From Diaporthe sp. PMI_573 (Eukaryota > Ascomycota > Sordariomycetes > Diaporthales > Diaporthaceae): a stretch of 64,000 bases of DNA. Location of the stretch: NCBI GenBank assembly GCA_021399435.1, contig JAJTUP010000094.1:124001-188000 (forward strand), written 5' to 3'. Positions 9,756 through 21,124 of the stretch are shown piece after piece (within the stretch, counting starts at the first letter, position 1; every line of letters starts with the position of its first letter). The position numbers and the translations under genes are program-made. The notes under the pieces were generated by a model. The model saw only the letters and a program-made list of their open reading frames with translations, did no database searches and was not told the DNA's origin.

Positions 9756-12018
9756 TCAATCGTTGTTGGAATGTATGCATTTTTGAGGCATGGTAGGATC
9801 AATTGATCTCAAAGTGTTTTGCGATTTCTCTGCGTGTAGCCGCATTGTTGCCTTGTTTTCTTGGATCGCCAATAAATCACAAAAGTCACTGTGATTCGGC
9901 TTCCCAAAAAAACAATCCAGGCCTTGGTCTCGTATAAGGTGCCCCAGGGGATAAGGGCTTCCGCTGATGTGGCACCTCTGACCATCAGCACCCTCGATCT
10001 TGACACTTATTTTTGATGCCGGCGGGGAGACCATAACTTCGATGATTCGAGAAAAGCCCTCGCCATGGTTGATGCATTTTAATACGTCTGGGGGCAGGAG
10101 ATGTGAGACATAATAATTTGGTTCGTCGCCGCGGAAGTAGATCCTGCTTTGTCGAAACTTCCTCAAGATGTTAGAGAAGGCGGGGCCTGGCTGAACTCGG
10201 CACCTCAGCCGGAGTAAGCAGATTTCAGGACTGCCGGCAAGACACGGTTGATCAATTAGTTCAATGTAAAAGAAGTCAGCAAGTATGCGATTCGATGTCA
10301 ACTCTATTGAGTTATTCCCGCACTTTGTGGAATCGTATCGGATAATAGTGCTGCTCCCTTGGAAATCCTCATCTGGTGCTAAGCATGGCTGGTGATGTAA
10401 GACTTTAGTGCCATTTGCATTTTCAAGCGCGCGAAGGGGCCAAGTTAGGTGGGGGCCAAACGTAATCGAGCCCTTGTGGACCCTAGCCTTTGTTGCTCGC
10501 CGTACATGGTATGCTGCATCATCAAGAGACCACTCCTCGACAAAAAGGATCAGCACAAGGAGCAGGCCAGATGCCCCATCGCATTTCACAATGTCAAAAT
10601 AGTCCCGCAGCGGCAATGCGGTAATGCAATTCCTGTGGAGCTCTTTGAGAAAGGCGCACATCTTGGCTATGTCGGAGCCTGTGCCCAAATATAGGATCCT
10701 ATATCCGGCCGTTGGTGGCTTTACCGAGAACAGTCGGCTGTTTTCCATTTCGCACCAGGGGCATGTTGATAAGGAGTATATAGAATTTCGACATTCCACG
10801 CTACTATTGACAACACAGCAGGAGCAGAGCTGATGTTGGCAGTCGAGTGTGAAGATCGGTCGCCTGAGGAGGCAGAAAACGCATGTCCCTGTCAGGTCGA
10901 TGTCTGCGGCTGTCGATCCAAGTAACCTCAGACATTGGGCATGGGACGAGGCCGACTTCAACTTATTCTCTCGATTCTTGAGGACAATACTGGTGAAGGC
11001 ACTCTGTACTTGGGATAAGAAGTCTTCCGCAGCTAGCACAGTACGCAATTGTCCGATGATATGTTTGTAAATAATCTGGAACACGTCTTTTGGGCGGAAG
11101 TCTGTAAGAAAGGTTAGCATAGGTAAAATAAGTACAACACAAAGGGTCTGATTTACAGTGCATCCCAGGGGGGAATGCATCTAGCACTAATGCCGATGCT
11201 ATGAGCTGAGTAAGCTCAGGAATGCGGGAATCGAACGAATCAACAACTTTTTGCAGGTGGAACCCAGCGGATCGCGGGATAGGACTCGCAAGTCGCGAGC
11301 ACATCACAAAATCTTGGAGGGGTATATTATCGCAGAAATGTTGAAGTGATGTTTGGACAAGGAAAGACCTGTGTCGGTGGGAGAAGTTCAATTTAAGCTT
11401 TACGCGGGTCTCATTCGATTGTTCTGCTAAGCTTGAAATGACTGGTAATACTCTTGATCCGCGGATTATTTTCGTTACTCTCAACTTGCCTCTAACGCTT
11501 CGTGTGAACATATGTAAAACTTCTTCGAGGCGCTGGTCCTTGTGGTCTTCCGTGACGAGGAGGATGTGAGGGCTGAAGCGAGACACTGTAAGCGGTGACC
11601 GAGCCCAGCGCTGTAGCATGTCTGCTGCTCTCAATGGATCATTCCCTGTAACAAAGATGACAATCACATCACTGAACGGGGCGAGGACCTCCCAGTAAAG
11701 ATCCAAGCAGAAACCGTCAATTTCTTTCTTGGTCGGTAGTTGGGGCATCTTCTGTGATAAGGCATGCTTATGATATGGCGATGATGGGTTTCCGTAATCA
11801 GCAGCCGGCGATGGCGCAATGTGAAGTTGGCAATTTATGATATGATAGTTGTTACTTTGCGTTATTGTCATCGTTCGGGCGGGTAAGGCAAAGGAAGCGC
11901 TGGCCGCCGGCAGAGCGTCGCCGATGCTCATGACAAATCGAGCCGGCAGTTCCGCGTCTGGGTTTCGGTAAAGAACAGGTGACTGTCCGTCACGGAGGCT
12001 CAACCACACATTGTTCAT
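9756..12018 (-). CDS. Patatin-like protein with RING-like zinc site and lost catalytic motifs
   Basis: Two exons (12018-11157 and 11101-9756). The 55-nt intron at 11102-11156 (GTAAAT...GCTAAC...TTACAG) joins 'FPPGMHYFRPKDVF' in frame, giving 735 residues. A RING-like Cys/His cluster (CVFC..CQHQLCSCC..CPWC) lies near 400. It is followed by 'VKPPTAGYRILYLGTGSDIA' and 'DYFDIVKCDGASGLLLVLILF', aligned to the fungal patatin motifs DGGGxRG and FD..xGTSSGG. The glycine-rich oxyanion motif and the GxSxG nucleophile serine are both replaced, so lipid acyl hydrolysis is unlikely. The ORF is nevertheless intact. A broken paralogue lies at 37870-41757. It may be a pseudoenzyme with a signalling or binding role (inference). 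Confidence 0.75.
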
Positions 12019-14410
12019 TTCCGTCTCCCCATGACTCGATCTTAGCTAGCTGCAATTTTTGAATCAATCGTTGAGCGTTACCGATTGATTTATATAGAGT
12101 TTTCACAGTTGGTTCAGACACACAATACTTATTTCGGATTTTTTATTTCACAAAACCCAGTTTGTAGGTACTTAGCTAGGATGTAACCGCGAAGGAATCA
12201 AGGAATTAGAACGGTCTTGGCACCACGAAGTTCCAGCCTCGTATCCACGGATCTCGCTCCAAAACCAATCGAAAAATTCCCGTCGTTATTTCTAGATATT
12301 ATGGCGGTCAATTTGTGCCGATAGTCAAAGAATAGAAAGTTCGCTTTGCTGTCAGATACCCTCGTAAAATATGCTTCTCTATAAGTTATCCGTCGTTTCA
12401 ATTCCACGCTAATTGTAAGTCGGGAGGCCACATTCACACATTGCTTAAGACATCTCGTCTATTGACGAAATTGACACTCGAGGGAAGTGACGCACCAAGG
12501 ATTGGGGGTTTGTGAGCGTTAAAAAGATCGTCGGGTTTGCGCAGTCGTACTGTAAATCTTGTACCATCTGTTTGAGATCAAAGAAAGAGGGCCCTAGGAA
12601 ATTCAGAAGCCTCTTCGCGTATTCTTTTAAACGCAGCCTTCACTGCGTGGATCCTCCCATTATGAATATTTGGGCTTAGGGTTATTGCAGTAAGCTATTT
12701 CTAGCCTGTCAGCGACCATAGATCGACCGGACTGGTTAGCCAGTATCCGACGCCAAAACATTGGGGCACGCAAGAACTGCTGAGACGTCTCTGAGGGAAA
12801 GATGGTGGCCAAGCGATTGCTGCCTTGGCATTCAATTCTAGGCGGAGCCGCGTCCAGAAACGCGATATAGATATGTTCCCAACATAACCGCATTTTTAGG
12901 GCCAGATGGTCTTAATAGGCGCGTTTGCGTTAGCGGTTCTTTTGCTCGCAAGGTGGTGCCTTCTGCTCCTGCATATTACGGCAGCGCGTCTTGCTTCCAC
13001 GGTGGTTGGCGATCAGGACGTGGTCCCCTTTAGCCAGCAATCGCGTTCGCATCGGTGGGTCCTCCTCCAGCCTCGTCGCCGGGGTAGAGGGTGACATCTG
13101 CTGCGTGAATCGTTCCCATCAATCGCCTCATTGGTGCCTATATCTCGCTAAACCTACGTCCATGGTTGCCTGCATATACATGCTACTAAAAACATTAACT
13201 AAAGATTTCAGCGACACCCATACGCCCTTTACTGTACTAAATTGACCTTCTGGAATAACTTATACATAATCTTACGGATAATACCGAAGGAAAGCATTTT
13301 AGGCATTTACTTCCATATAAACATATGGTGCTGTATGGTACTCTCCGTTAAGTGAAAGGTCCTTCATGATTCACAAAAGATCGCTAAGTGCTTAAAAAGT
13401 CTTTCATCACATCAAATTTGGTTCAATTTAAGTCTCAGATGTATAAGCAAAAAGTACCCCAATAAAATTCCTAACCAGCAAAACACACGTTTCAGTAATT
13501 ACACAAGAAACCAGACAACAATTCAAAAGTACCTGCCAGTCATTTACGCGAAACTCTTCTGAAAATACAGTGGGAACCGAAATCTGTGTCCGGCAATTGG
13601 ACTCTAAGACCGGGCGTATTGCAACAGGGCACGCTACTGTACAGTAAAGTACCTAACAAGCAAAACACTCTTATCAGTACTTTAGGTATTGCTAATCCCT
13701 GCCCGTGCAAAGGTCTCCCATGAATCGCGACTTATAGCAAACGCTCCCGATGTTATGTCCATAGTTGTACCTCCAGTCTAAAGAACGTAACACACAACCG
13801 GAGTGCGGCAGCAGGTCATCAAGCAGGATGTGGTTAGAAATGGGAATTCGCCAGAGGCCATGCACGGATCCACGGAATTAAGGCAGTGGCATTATTGCGA
13901 CTGGCATGTCACTCTCAGCCAGTCCTCTGCTTTTTACAAATAGGTCAGTGAAATCACTCTGCACATATCAGAGGGCTACGTTATGTCTTTTCGTTCGGGC
14001 TATATCGATTAGTACATCGTATTCCTGCATGCGCAGACAACGAGTTGTCAATGCAAATGCTCCTTTTGTCATCTCCATTAGTATAGCGGTTCCTTCCGAC
14101 TTGTACTCTGCGTGTGAATAACTCCGTCCTGTCGCCAACTGCAGGATTCACACTTCAGCCAGGTCGAATCCCCAGCGACAAATCCGCCAAGAACCCCGGG
14201 GAAGAAAAGTCGAAGTAGTCGCAAAGCAAGGGAAGAAATAGGGGTTGAACAGGTTAAGTCAACGTAGCCCCATACGGTCAACCCCCCCCCCCTTTGGGCC
14301 ACTCCACACCCGCGTTCGCGTCAGGCCCACACCTGCACATAAAACGCGTTTTCTTCTCAAGAAAATTTTCTCTTCTCTTCAAACTTTACATCAACGTTCT
14401 TTATTATATA
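12019..14410. other. Long non-coding or decayed stretch
   Basis: Positions 12019-12180 are the upstream region of the patatin-like gene. A 79-codon minus ORF at 12437-12198 and a 77-codon minus ORF at 12893-12660 are open but unrecognisable. From about 13100 to 14240 the sequence is AT-richer, with only short ORFs in all frames and no terminal repeats I could pair. A run of about 13 C lies at 14281-14293. I support no gene here. Confidence 0.5.
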
Positions 14411-15051
14411 ATGAAGCAATATACCGAAGAAGACGTGCAGGCAGCGCTTGAGGCGATCGCAAACGGCGCTGGCGAGCACGAGGCCTCCTCACACTGGGGC
14501 ATTCCAAGGAGTACACTTTAAGGTTGCCGTCGGGGCTCCTTGTGCCATTCTGATGCGTCAAATTGGCAGATGAAGCTATCGCCAGGCCAGGAGGGCCGTT
14601 TAGTGAAGTTCACGCTTACCCAGGCATCTCTGGGGCTGCCGTTGACGCATCTAAAATGAGGATATTCGCAGCCCGCGTCGCCAATCCTCAACTACGACCA
14701 CCACCTCTTTGCAAGCGCTGGCTAGGTGCTTTTCTCGAGAGGAATCCCGAGATTCGAAGTCTACGAAGCCGTCAGATGCACTTCAGCAGGGTTAATGGGG
14801 CAACAATGGGTATAATCAAGCCGTGGTTCAACCTCCTTCGCCTGCCAGCTGTTGCTGAGATTCTTGACGAGAATCGCCACAATATGGATGAAGGGGGGGT
14901 TGCCGAAGGCGAGGGATCCAATGGAATAGTCCTCGGCCCTGAAGGAAGAAAGCTTATTTCTCGAAAAAGCAATGGAAGTCGAGCGTGGACCTCCTTCATC
15001 GAGTGTATCTCTGCTACAGGCAAGGAGGGCAGCTTGGAAAGAAATGGTTGA
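14411..15051 (+). pseudogene. Pogo-type transposase relic, N-terminal half
   Basis: Starts ATG 14411 with the Psq helix-turn-helix (MKQYTEEDVQAALEAIANGA ... SHWGIPRSTL), then an in-frame stop. It continues in another frame as 'FAARVANPQLRPPPLCKRWLGAFLERNPEIRSLRSRQMHFSRVNGA', the CENPB/HTH region, and 'NRHNMDEGGVAEGEGSNGIVLG', which contains the first catalytic Asp region. It ends near 'TSFIECISATGKEG' without the second and third Asp. A second relic of the same family is at 18960-19650. Confidence 0.75.
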
Positions 15052-15288
15052 GGACCTTGCGCAAGCGCCCCTCCCCGCGCCCCACCTCTCAGGATCCCTT
15101 GACACAAAAACAGTGAATTCATAAGGCATCCGTGAAGTCACTCAGTCCCGTATAAGTCATCTTTAGTCAAGTCTAAAGCCGAAGAACAAAAGGTTGAAGT
15201 CAATACCATAAAGACTTTCCGACGCTGGGTTATCTATGTACGGACCATCCTTAACACACATTTCTGACTCCATAGGAATCACGAAAGA

Positions 15289-16506
15289 CTAAGACGTGGC
15301 CCTTTCTACCTCCCTCTCGAGCGTATTCCTAGGACCACCTCTCGAATGCCAGCGGCTCCCTTCAAACTGGCCACGAAGAGGGTTGTCATGCATAGCCTTC
15401 ATCACCTCACTTGATACCGTTATCCACTTTTCATCCAAAGCTTTGCCGGTAAAAACCTGGTCCTCGCCATCCCACACTAATACCACTGGATGTCCGACAC
15501 CGTCCGGTCGGACCTGCACTGACACAGCATCACTGGGCTCCTCGAACATCCAACCGATGTCCACAACCTTGTCGGTGTCAGAGAACCACGACTTAATCCT
15601 CTTAACCCAGTGGTATTCGTACGTTTCTCTTCCGAAAGTCATGAAAGCCTTCTCCAGTCGCAAGAAAACCTGCTCTTCGTCCAGATAGAGAGCTGTTTGG
15701 CCAGCCGCCGGCGTCTCATGCTGCATGGCGCTCGACTGCCTTGCCTTGGTGCGTTTTGACGACCTTGAGGAACCTTGTGAAGATGCCTTGCGCTTTCTCC
15801 CCGGCTGGTCTGGTGAATGAGGACAAAATCGTGGGTTTGATGACGACAGAGCCGAGTCGGATGACGACCCTCGGTCTGGTCGTGCCTGCCTTCTTCCAGT
15901 CGCGGGGGCGCTTAAGTGGTGGTGGCAGCTTTCGCTATTACCTGTGGCGCACAGAAGTTTGCCCAGGCCGTTTGATGTGGACTTTGGAGGATTCTCGTCG
16001 GTGAGGTCTACTGGGTTTGGCACAGTGCCCTTTTTAGGGACCATTTCCGCGAAGGCTGAGGCTAACAGTTCATCGTGACCCATAGCGAGGACCTCTGACA
16101 AGTAGAGATCATGTTGGTCCGGCAGCCAGAGACCATATTCGGCTACCGCCAGCTCGAAGTCAGCGTCACTTGCGTGCTGAGGAGGGTGGTCACCGTCCAC
16201 GTCGTCAATATCCGTGGCGGGAGTCATCCAGGGCGACTGGAGACTGTCCTTGAGACTGATGGAATCCGGATAATGGAGAAGTGTCTCCGGGAAAGATGAG
16301 GGAATGAGCATGTTCATGATGAAGGCGTTGCGCAGGCGGCGTGCTGAGCTGCAGGAGAACGAGACGAGAGAAATGAAGAGAAGAAGGGTTCGAGGAGAGG
16401 TTCGACGAGGCCTTGACCCCTTTAAATATTCAGCTTCAGCGTCAATGTGGTGGGTCATGCGCGTGGCACAGCGGGTTGCCCTAGATGCCGGCATGACTTT
16501 GGACAT
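15289..16506 (-). CDS. Hypothetical protein, putative nuclear, 405 residues
   Basis: An open frame of 405 codons. The real start may be an internal Met, for example MNMLIPSSFPE (~residue 64), because the upstream part is Arg/Ser-rich and unlike the rest. Visible features are an acidic/Ser-rich middle, a basic nuclear-localisation-like stretch (RKRKASSQGSSRSSKRTKAR, ~residues 240-260), and a more ordered C-terminal half ('VFLRLEKAFMTFGRETYEYHWVKRIKSWF'). I recognise no family. Codon quality and the lack of breaks contrast with the decayed neighbours. It resembles in style the unknown protein at 36225-37106, but I see no sequence match. Confidence 0.5.
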   Translation of the reverse strand: MSKVMPASRATRCATRMTHHIDAEAEYLKGSRPRRTSPRTLLLFISLVSFSCSSARRLRNAFIMNMLIPSSFPETLLHYPDSISLKDSLQSPWMTPATDIDDVDGDHPPQHASDADFELAVAEYGLWLPDQHDLYLSEVLAMGHDELLASAFAEMVPKKGTVPNPVDLTDENPPKSTSNGLGKLLCATGNSESCHHHLSAPATGRRQARPDRGSSSDSALSSSNPRFCPHSPDQPGRKRKASSQGSSRSSKRTKARQSSAMQHETPAAGQTALYLDEEQVFLRLEKAFMTFGRETYEYHWVKRIKSWFSDTDKVVDIGWMFEEPSDAVSVQVRPDGVGHPVVLVWDGEDQVFTGKALDEKWITVSSEVMKAMHDNPLRGQFEGSRWHSRGGPRNTLEREVERATS

Positions 16507-17190
16507 GCTGCCTCGAGGGAGGTATGTGACGACGTCGAGTGCGTTGGGCCAAAGGTCGGTAGCCTTTCCCTGCCACGCACCCCTTGAATATCCCGCGGGT
16601 GCCTTGGGAGGTGGTAAGAGGCTTGCATGTGGACATAGTCACTCTTGGTAAAATGATAAGATCACGACGGTTAGCTGACGGGGCCTCCGGGTCACCTAGA
16701 AGACGTGATCACAACGCTTTGCCTACGCTGATACCGAGGAAGTACTGGGTATATGCGTTGGATTCTGGGTCTCAGGAGAACGTACGAATGAATTCGCTGC
16801 CACAAGGAGACCTCAAGAAGTACGATGGCGAAGCTTCACGAACCTAGATTAAGCAATATCAAGAGAGAATAGTCTCCGTTGTCTATGGCTAGTTGTTGCT
16901 GCCCGGATATCCCCTCTATTTCAGCCGTTCGTATCTGTCCTGCCCCAATAATCCTTGCCTGTAGCCTGCTGTGCTCTGCTTGGAGAGCATTCTCTAGAAC
17001 TTATGCGAGAATTCGCATTTCATGCTACAAGTGGTGACTTTCCTGCCAACGACAGCACTTTTTGCTCCCCACTATGTGCCTCCCAATAAACCATAGACAA
17101 GAACGTCCCACCTCTGCAGGTAATTGTGTTGCTGGAGGCGCGAAAATGCTTCTTGAGGATTGTGAAAGAGGATTTATGAGATGAATATAG
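16507..17190. other. Intergenic, no gene seen
   Basis: Upstream region of the hypothetical nuclear-protein gene and then undifferentiated sequence. No convincing coding or repeat signal. Confidence 0.45.
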
Positions 17191-17219
17191 TCAGAATAAA
17201 ATGTGCTCTGGGATCTCAT

Positions 17220-17372
17220 GTAAAATAAGACCAGTGTAGGTGCCCTCCACAGCCTTCTGCTTAAAGCCTAGCCTGACTGGAAGTTCTGGCCGACTTGTGA
17301 GGAGGACCTTTAGCCTTGGTGACTGAAGGTTCTTTGCGCGAGAAAAGAGGTTGATAATCATCCGATGTAAGG
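17220..17372 (-). pseudogene. NACHT (STAND) NTPase fragment
   Basis: The minus strand reads 'MIINLFSRAKNLQSPRLKVLLTSRPELPVRLGF' followed by 'GLILHEIPEHI'. This is the NACHT segment around the 'FLTSRPE' sensor and the following 'LHEIPE' of fungal NLR-like proteins. No Walker A or B region or repeat domain is nearby, so it is a scrap of about 50 codons. Such proteins act in self/non-self recognition in fungi, but this piece cannot. A second NACHT scrap lies at 35690-35800. Confidence 0.7.
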
Positions 17373-17519
17373 ATGGGAGGAGCCACAAGACGACAGGGTC
17401 ATACGGTCCTGACGAGGTCAAGCCGTGGACGGATCTATCCTTGGAGAATTTTGGAATGAAGTATAAAGACATATTGCTGCATCCCATGGAAATGCCTCGG
17501 GTACGCAATGCAGATGATG

Positions 17520-17655
17520 TCGATCGTGGTGTTTTTGACTTGGGTTGGTGAGGAATCTTGCAAGCCGTGATGTGGCAAAGGCAATATCCGGTCGAGTGGA
17601 AATGGCGGCAAATAGGAGAGATCCAATCTTTCGTTGACCTCGTAGAATCCAAGAA
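17520..17655 (-). pseudogene. Copia-type retrotransposon polyprotein fragment
   Basis: The minus strand reads 'RKIGSLLFAAISTRPDIAFA' and then 'TSRLARFLTNPSQKHH'. This is the stretch between reverse transcriptase and RNase H in Ty1/copia polyproteins (family pattern 'GSLLYAA..TRPDI..A'). It is spliced directly onto the broken hAT transposase upstream. It is too short to judge the element, and I found no LTR beside it. Confidence 0.75.
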
Positions 17656-18957
17656 TCGTGGCGAGGTGTTCGAGGACGTCCCAGTCCTTGTCTGAAAGCT
17701 GGTTTTCGGATAGGCAAATTCGCGGTTGAACAGCCGACCTCCTCATCAGGCCCGTCTTTTTCGACCTGTTGTCCTGCTCCCAAGCTTGTTTGTGTTTAAG
17801 AATCATCACATCGAGGTAAGGACGGAGTTTGATCGCGCGGCGGATCATGTAGAGCTGGGACAGCCATCTGGTATCGTTATCGACGACGATGTTCAGAGGC
17901 TTCCTCGCTCGAACTCTCGGATCGATAGATTGGTCCATATCAGCCTGCTGAACACCTCGAAGAAGGTAACTCAGCACATCAGATCTGTCGATGTCAACAA
18001 CGAGGTTGTGGAGCTTCCCGACTGGCCCTCTCCTCCTCCAAAGATCGTGTTCAGTTTCAGATAACGCTGCTGCGCCGGAGAGCTGATTCTCAAATGCCTC
18101 TGGATTGGAGCCAAAAAGCAATGCTTTGGCAGAGAGGTTGAGTATGTGGCCAAAGCATCGACCTCTGCGCTTGCGTCCATCGAAGCCCAACTCTCCTCCG
18201 ATCACAGCCATTGCTGAATCGTTGTTTTCGGCGTTATCAAGCGTGAAATACCCGATCTTATTCTTTATACCATATGAATCGATAATCTCGAGGACTTCTG
18301 CTGCAATATTTGTGCCAGAATGGCGAGTAGAGACCTCGGGTACTCCAAGGACGATTTTGCGGGGCTTGTTTTTCTCGTCTTGGAAGAAGCACATAATCCC
18401 ATATAACGCGTGCCGATTTCCGGACCTCCATAACCTTCGTCTTGTGCTGTTCGTATGATGCCACAATTTTCCTGCGAATAGATGTTGCGGAAAGATTGGC
18501 GTCACAGAGCTTCACGCAAGGGCTCAGATACGCGAAAATCTTCCTGAGCTTGTCGTGTTCTGCCGTTTCGAACGAGGTTGGCCTCCACGATCCATTCCAT
18601 TAGAAGTCGTTGGAACTGCTTCTTGTCGAAGTTCTTGATGAAGTCATTCGCAATTGCCTGATCTCTAGGCTTATTGGTATCAAGTTTCATCAACTCGGCG
18701 ATGGTTGACTGTCCCTTGGCATTCCGGCCCTCTGCTCTTAGCTGCGAGGCTGATTTTGTCTTCCCTTCAGGCGCACAAATCCTGTGATCGTCATAGAGGT
18801 GGTTTAGGGTATTTTGGATGCCCGTTGATGTGAAGGTCTTTGACTTAAGAGTGTTCTTGCGGATGCAAATTTTGCAAACCCACTTCCTGTCGTTGCCTTT
18901 CTGGATATCGTACCCATACTCCCAGGCCCAGGAATTAGTGTCTCTAACCCTTTGCAA
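17656..18957 (-). pseudogene. hAT transposase relic (BED finger to mid-domain)
   Basis: Starts 'MQRVRDTNSWAWEYGYDIQK' with a BED-like finger (WVCKICI ... LNHLYDDHR), then 'APEGKTKSASQLR'. A frame change near 18505 and a small deletion remove the 'FDGWTS' block, and reading resumes at 'HALYGIMCFFQDEKNKPRKI'. It continues through 'IGYFTLDNAENNDSAM', 'RRRGPVGKLHN' and 'DNDTRWLSQLYMI', and stops at 'ATILGFYE', where Copia sequence begins. It is clearly related to the intact transposase at 38835-41320, which has 'WRKRGPVGKLHNIVVDV'. The C-terminal dimerisation block is missing. Confidence 0.85.
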
Positions 18958-18959
18958 AG

Positions 18960-19650
18960 CCGTTCAGCAGCAGCGGAACCCCAGATGAGGCTATCGCCAC
19001 CTCAGGAAAGCAAGTTGGCCGAGTTTGCCCTTACCCTAGGCGATGTTGGGGCTTCCTATGACCCATTTTGAACTAAGGATCTTCGCCGCTTGGATGACCA
19101 CATCTCCGGCTCAACCATCACCACTTGAAAAACGATGGTTAATTGCTTTTCTCGTGAGAAACCCAGAGATTAAGGGCTGTAGGGCCCAAGGGATGCACTC
19201 AAGCCGCGTCAATGGAGCGACGACGACGATAATTAGGGACTAGTTTGCTATCTTTCTCCTTCCAGCTATATCCAAGATTAAGCCAGAAAATCGTTACAAA
19301 CGCCGACTAAGGAGGTATCGCCGAGGGAAACGGGCTGAATGGCATCATCTTGGGGCCTGCTGGAAGAAAGGTTGTCATTAAACGAAGCAATAAGTCTCGA
19401 ATATAGACCTCCTTCATCGAGTATATCTCTACTACAGGCAAGGCGTGCTCACCACTCGTTATATTGAAGGGAAAAACAGTCCAGCAGCAGTGGTTTAAAT
19501 CGCTCGAGGAACTTCAACACTGAGAGTTTACTGCTACACCAAATGGCTGGACCAACAACATTATTGCCCTTGAATGGCTTAAAAGGGGTTATCATGGAAG
19601 GTTTGTGGCTTTCATATGGCGTATCGGGACGCACCCCGAGGATTGCTCAG
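18960..19650 (+). pseudogene. Pogo-type transposase relic, heavily decayed
   Basis: The plus strand reads 'RWLIAFLVRNPEIKGCRAQG' and 'MHSSRVNGATTTII', then through stops and frame changes '...VQQQWFKSLEELQH' and 'TATPNGWTNNIIALEWLKR'. It matches the family of the relic at 14411-15051 ('RNPEIRSLRS..MHFSRVNGA') and extends beyond it. At least three disabling changes are visible. Confidence 0.7.
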
Positions 19651-20149
19651 TACGAGGATTTGGTATACCGAGGAAGTGCCAAAGATACAAACAAGGTTGA
19701 CTATATCATACCAAGAGGGTTCGCAGTCGGCATTTCTTCCGCGATTATGCACCATAACGAAGAGGTCATTAGGCATCAGGGCTGTCCCGTTCGGCTGTTA
19801 GCGTTGTGTCGGCTGTATGGGTCACTTTAAAATAACAGAAAGGCCCACTAAGACCATAGTACCCCCAACTTGGATCCTCACCAGCAGGCAAGGCGTCGCC
19901 GACTGGCTCTCGTTCGTCCACAAGGCAGACTCCAACAAAGAGGACAAGCCACCACGTGGTCGCTCACAACCAGGAGATATAATATCCGAGCTGTTTGGCT
20001 CAACATAGCTGGAATTACACATGCTTTTTACCAGGGCCTTCTCGCTGCTCATATTCTAAGAAACCGGATATTCGCGTACCCTAAATCGGATGCCGCGTAC
20101 CTTTTGTTTACTAAGCAGGGCTGCAGCCAATCAGAGCCTCCCATTTCAT
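19651..20149. other. Undefined sequence, probably transposon remainder
   Basis: Follows the pogo relic. Short ORFs such as 'YNIRAVWLNIAGI' vaguely suggest the C-terminal part of such a transposase, but the match is too weak to call. Confidence 0.3.
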
Positions 20150-20740
20150 TATACGCCACCAGTCAACATAGTGCGTTTTGCAGCCTCAAATTTGATAACA
20201 TCCTGGTTCTTCGCAACAAGGGCAAACTTGGCCTCAGCACCTTTGTTAATTGAATCTAGCTTTGTGATGATTCCCACAGTTCGCTCGCCATAGGGGTCGT
20301 ATTCTCGCGCAAGCTTGGTGATAGGTTGATTTGCCATGTCATTACCAGCTTGCAGCACCACTAAGATGATCGTCCGGGAGCTGTGCAGATATGCCCTGAC
20401 CATGTCATGGACTGGATTCACATCCTCCTGGGTCTTCTCCTCGTTGGAAACAGAAATGAGGCCCGGCAAATCCACAATACTCAGATGGAGGCTGAAAGCA
20501 CCGGTGATCTTAATGCGTAGCGCGTTGGATGTAAAAGCAAGAACCTCCATCATCATCCGTGTATCGTCGAAGTTGTAATAGTTTTGAGATATCATAGATA
20601 AATATTGGCAACTCCGACATGTTTTGGACAATTTTTCGATACGCTGACAGCGTCCGCATCTCTATTTGGCTACGGGAGGCATGCGGTCGAATACTGGCTA
20701 TAGTCGGTGTATCAAAAGTCTCAGAATGCCGGAGGATGTC
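20150..20740 (-). pseudogene. Dynamin-family GTPase fragment
   Basis: The minus strand reads 'ILRHSETFDTPTIASIRPHA' and then, after a frame change near 20600, 'LHLSIVDLPGLISVSNEEKT', 'ARE..DPYGERTVGIITKLD' and 'AKNQDVIKFE'. DLPG (G3) and TKLD (G4) are intact. The P-loop (G1) and the middle and effector domains are absent. It belongs to the fungal Mx/dynamin-like group in general. Truncated at both ends, it is a relic. Confidence 0.75.
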
Positions 20741-20983
20741 GCTCTCTGCTTGTCCCTGCTCTCGCACCCCTGCAGTTCGGGCTTGAGGAGCCAGTCCGCT
20801 GTCACCAAATCCGCATCTCTTCTACCAGCGCACAGGAACACTCCGCTGTTAGGAGCCGGCACAAAGCTCGTGTTTATCCGCTGCCTGGATCGCGATAGTG
20901 GCCGTATATATCCTCAGGCAAGATGTCCCTGCTGTCCCCCAGAGCAACAATATAAACGGGCTTTTGTGGTTATCGAAGACTTC

Positions 20984-21124
20984 TAATCGATTTTAGGGCT
21001 TATGCTGCGGCTGTGTGCTCTTAACCTGGGGGTTATGACTGGGCTATGGCTGATACTTCTCTGACTTTGGATTGCTGCTGTCAGAGTGCTGCCAGTGTCT
21101 GCTGTTGAGGTCTCGCCCATACGT
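20984..21124. other. Short undefined gap between relics
   Basis: No coding signal on either strand. It separates the dynamin and transporter fragments. Confidence 0.35.
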
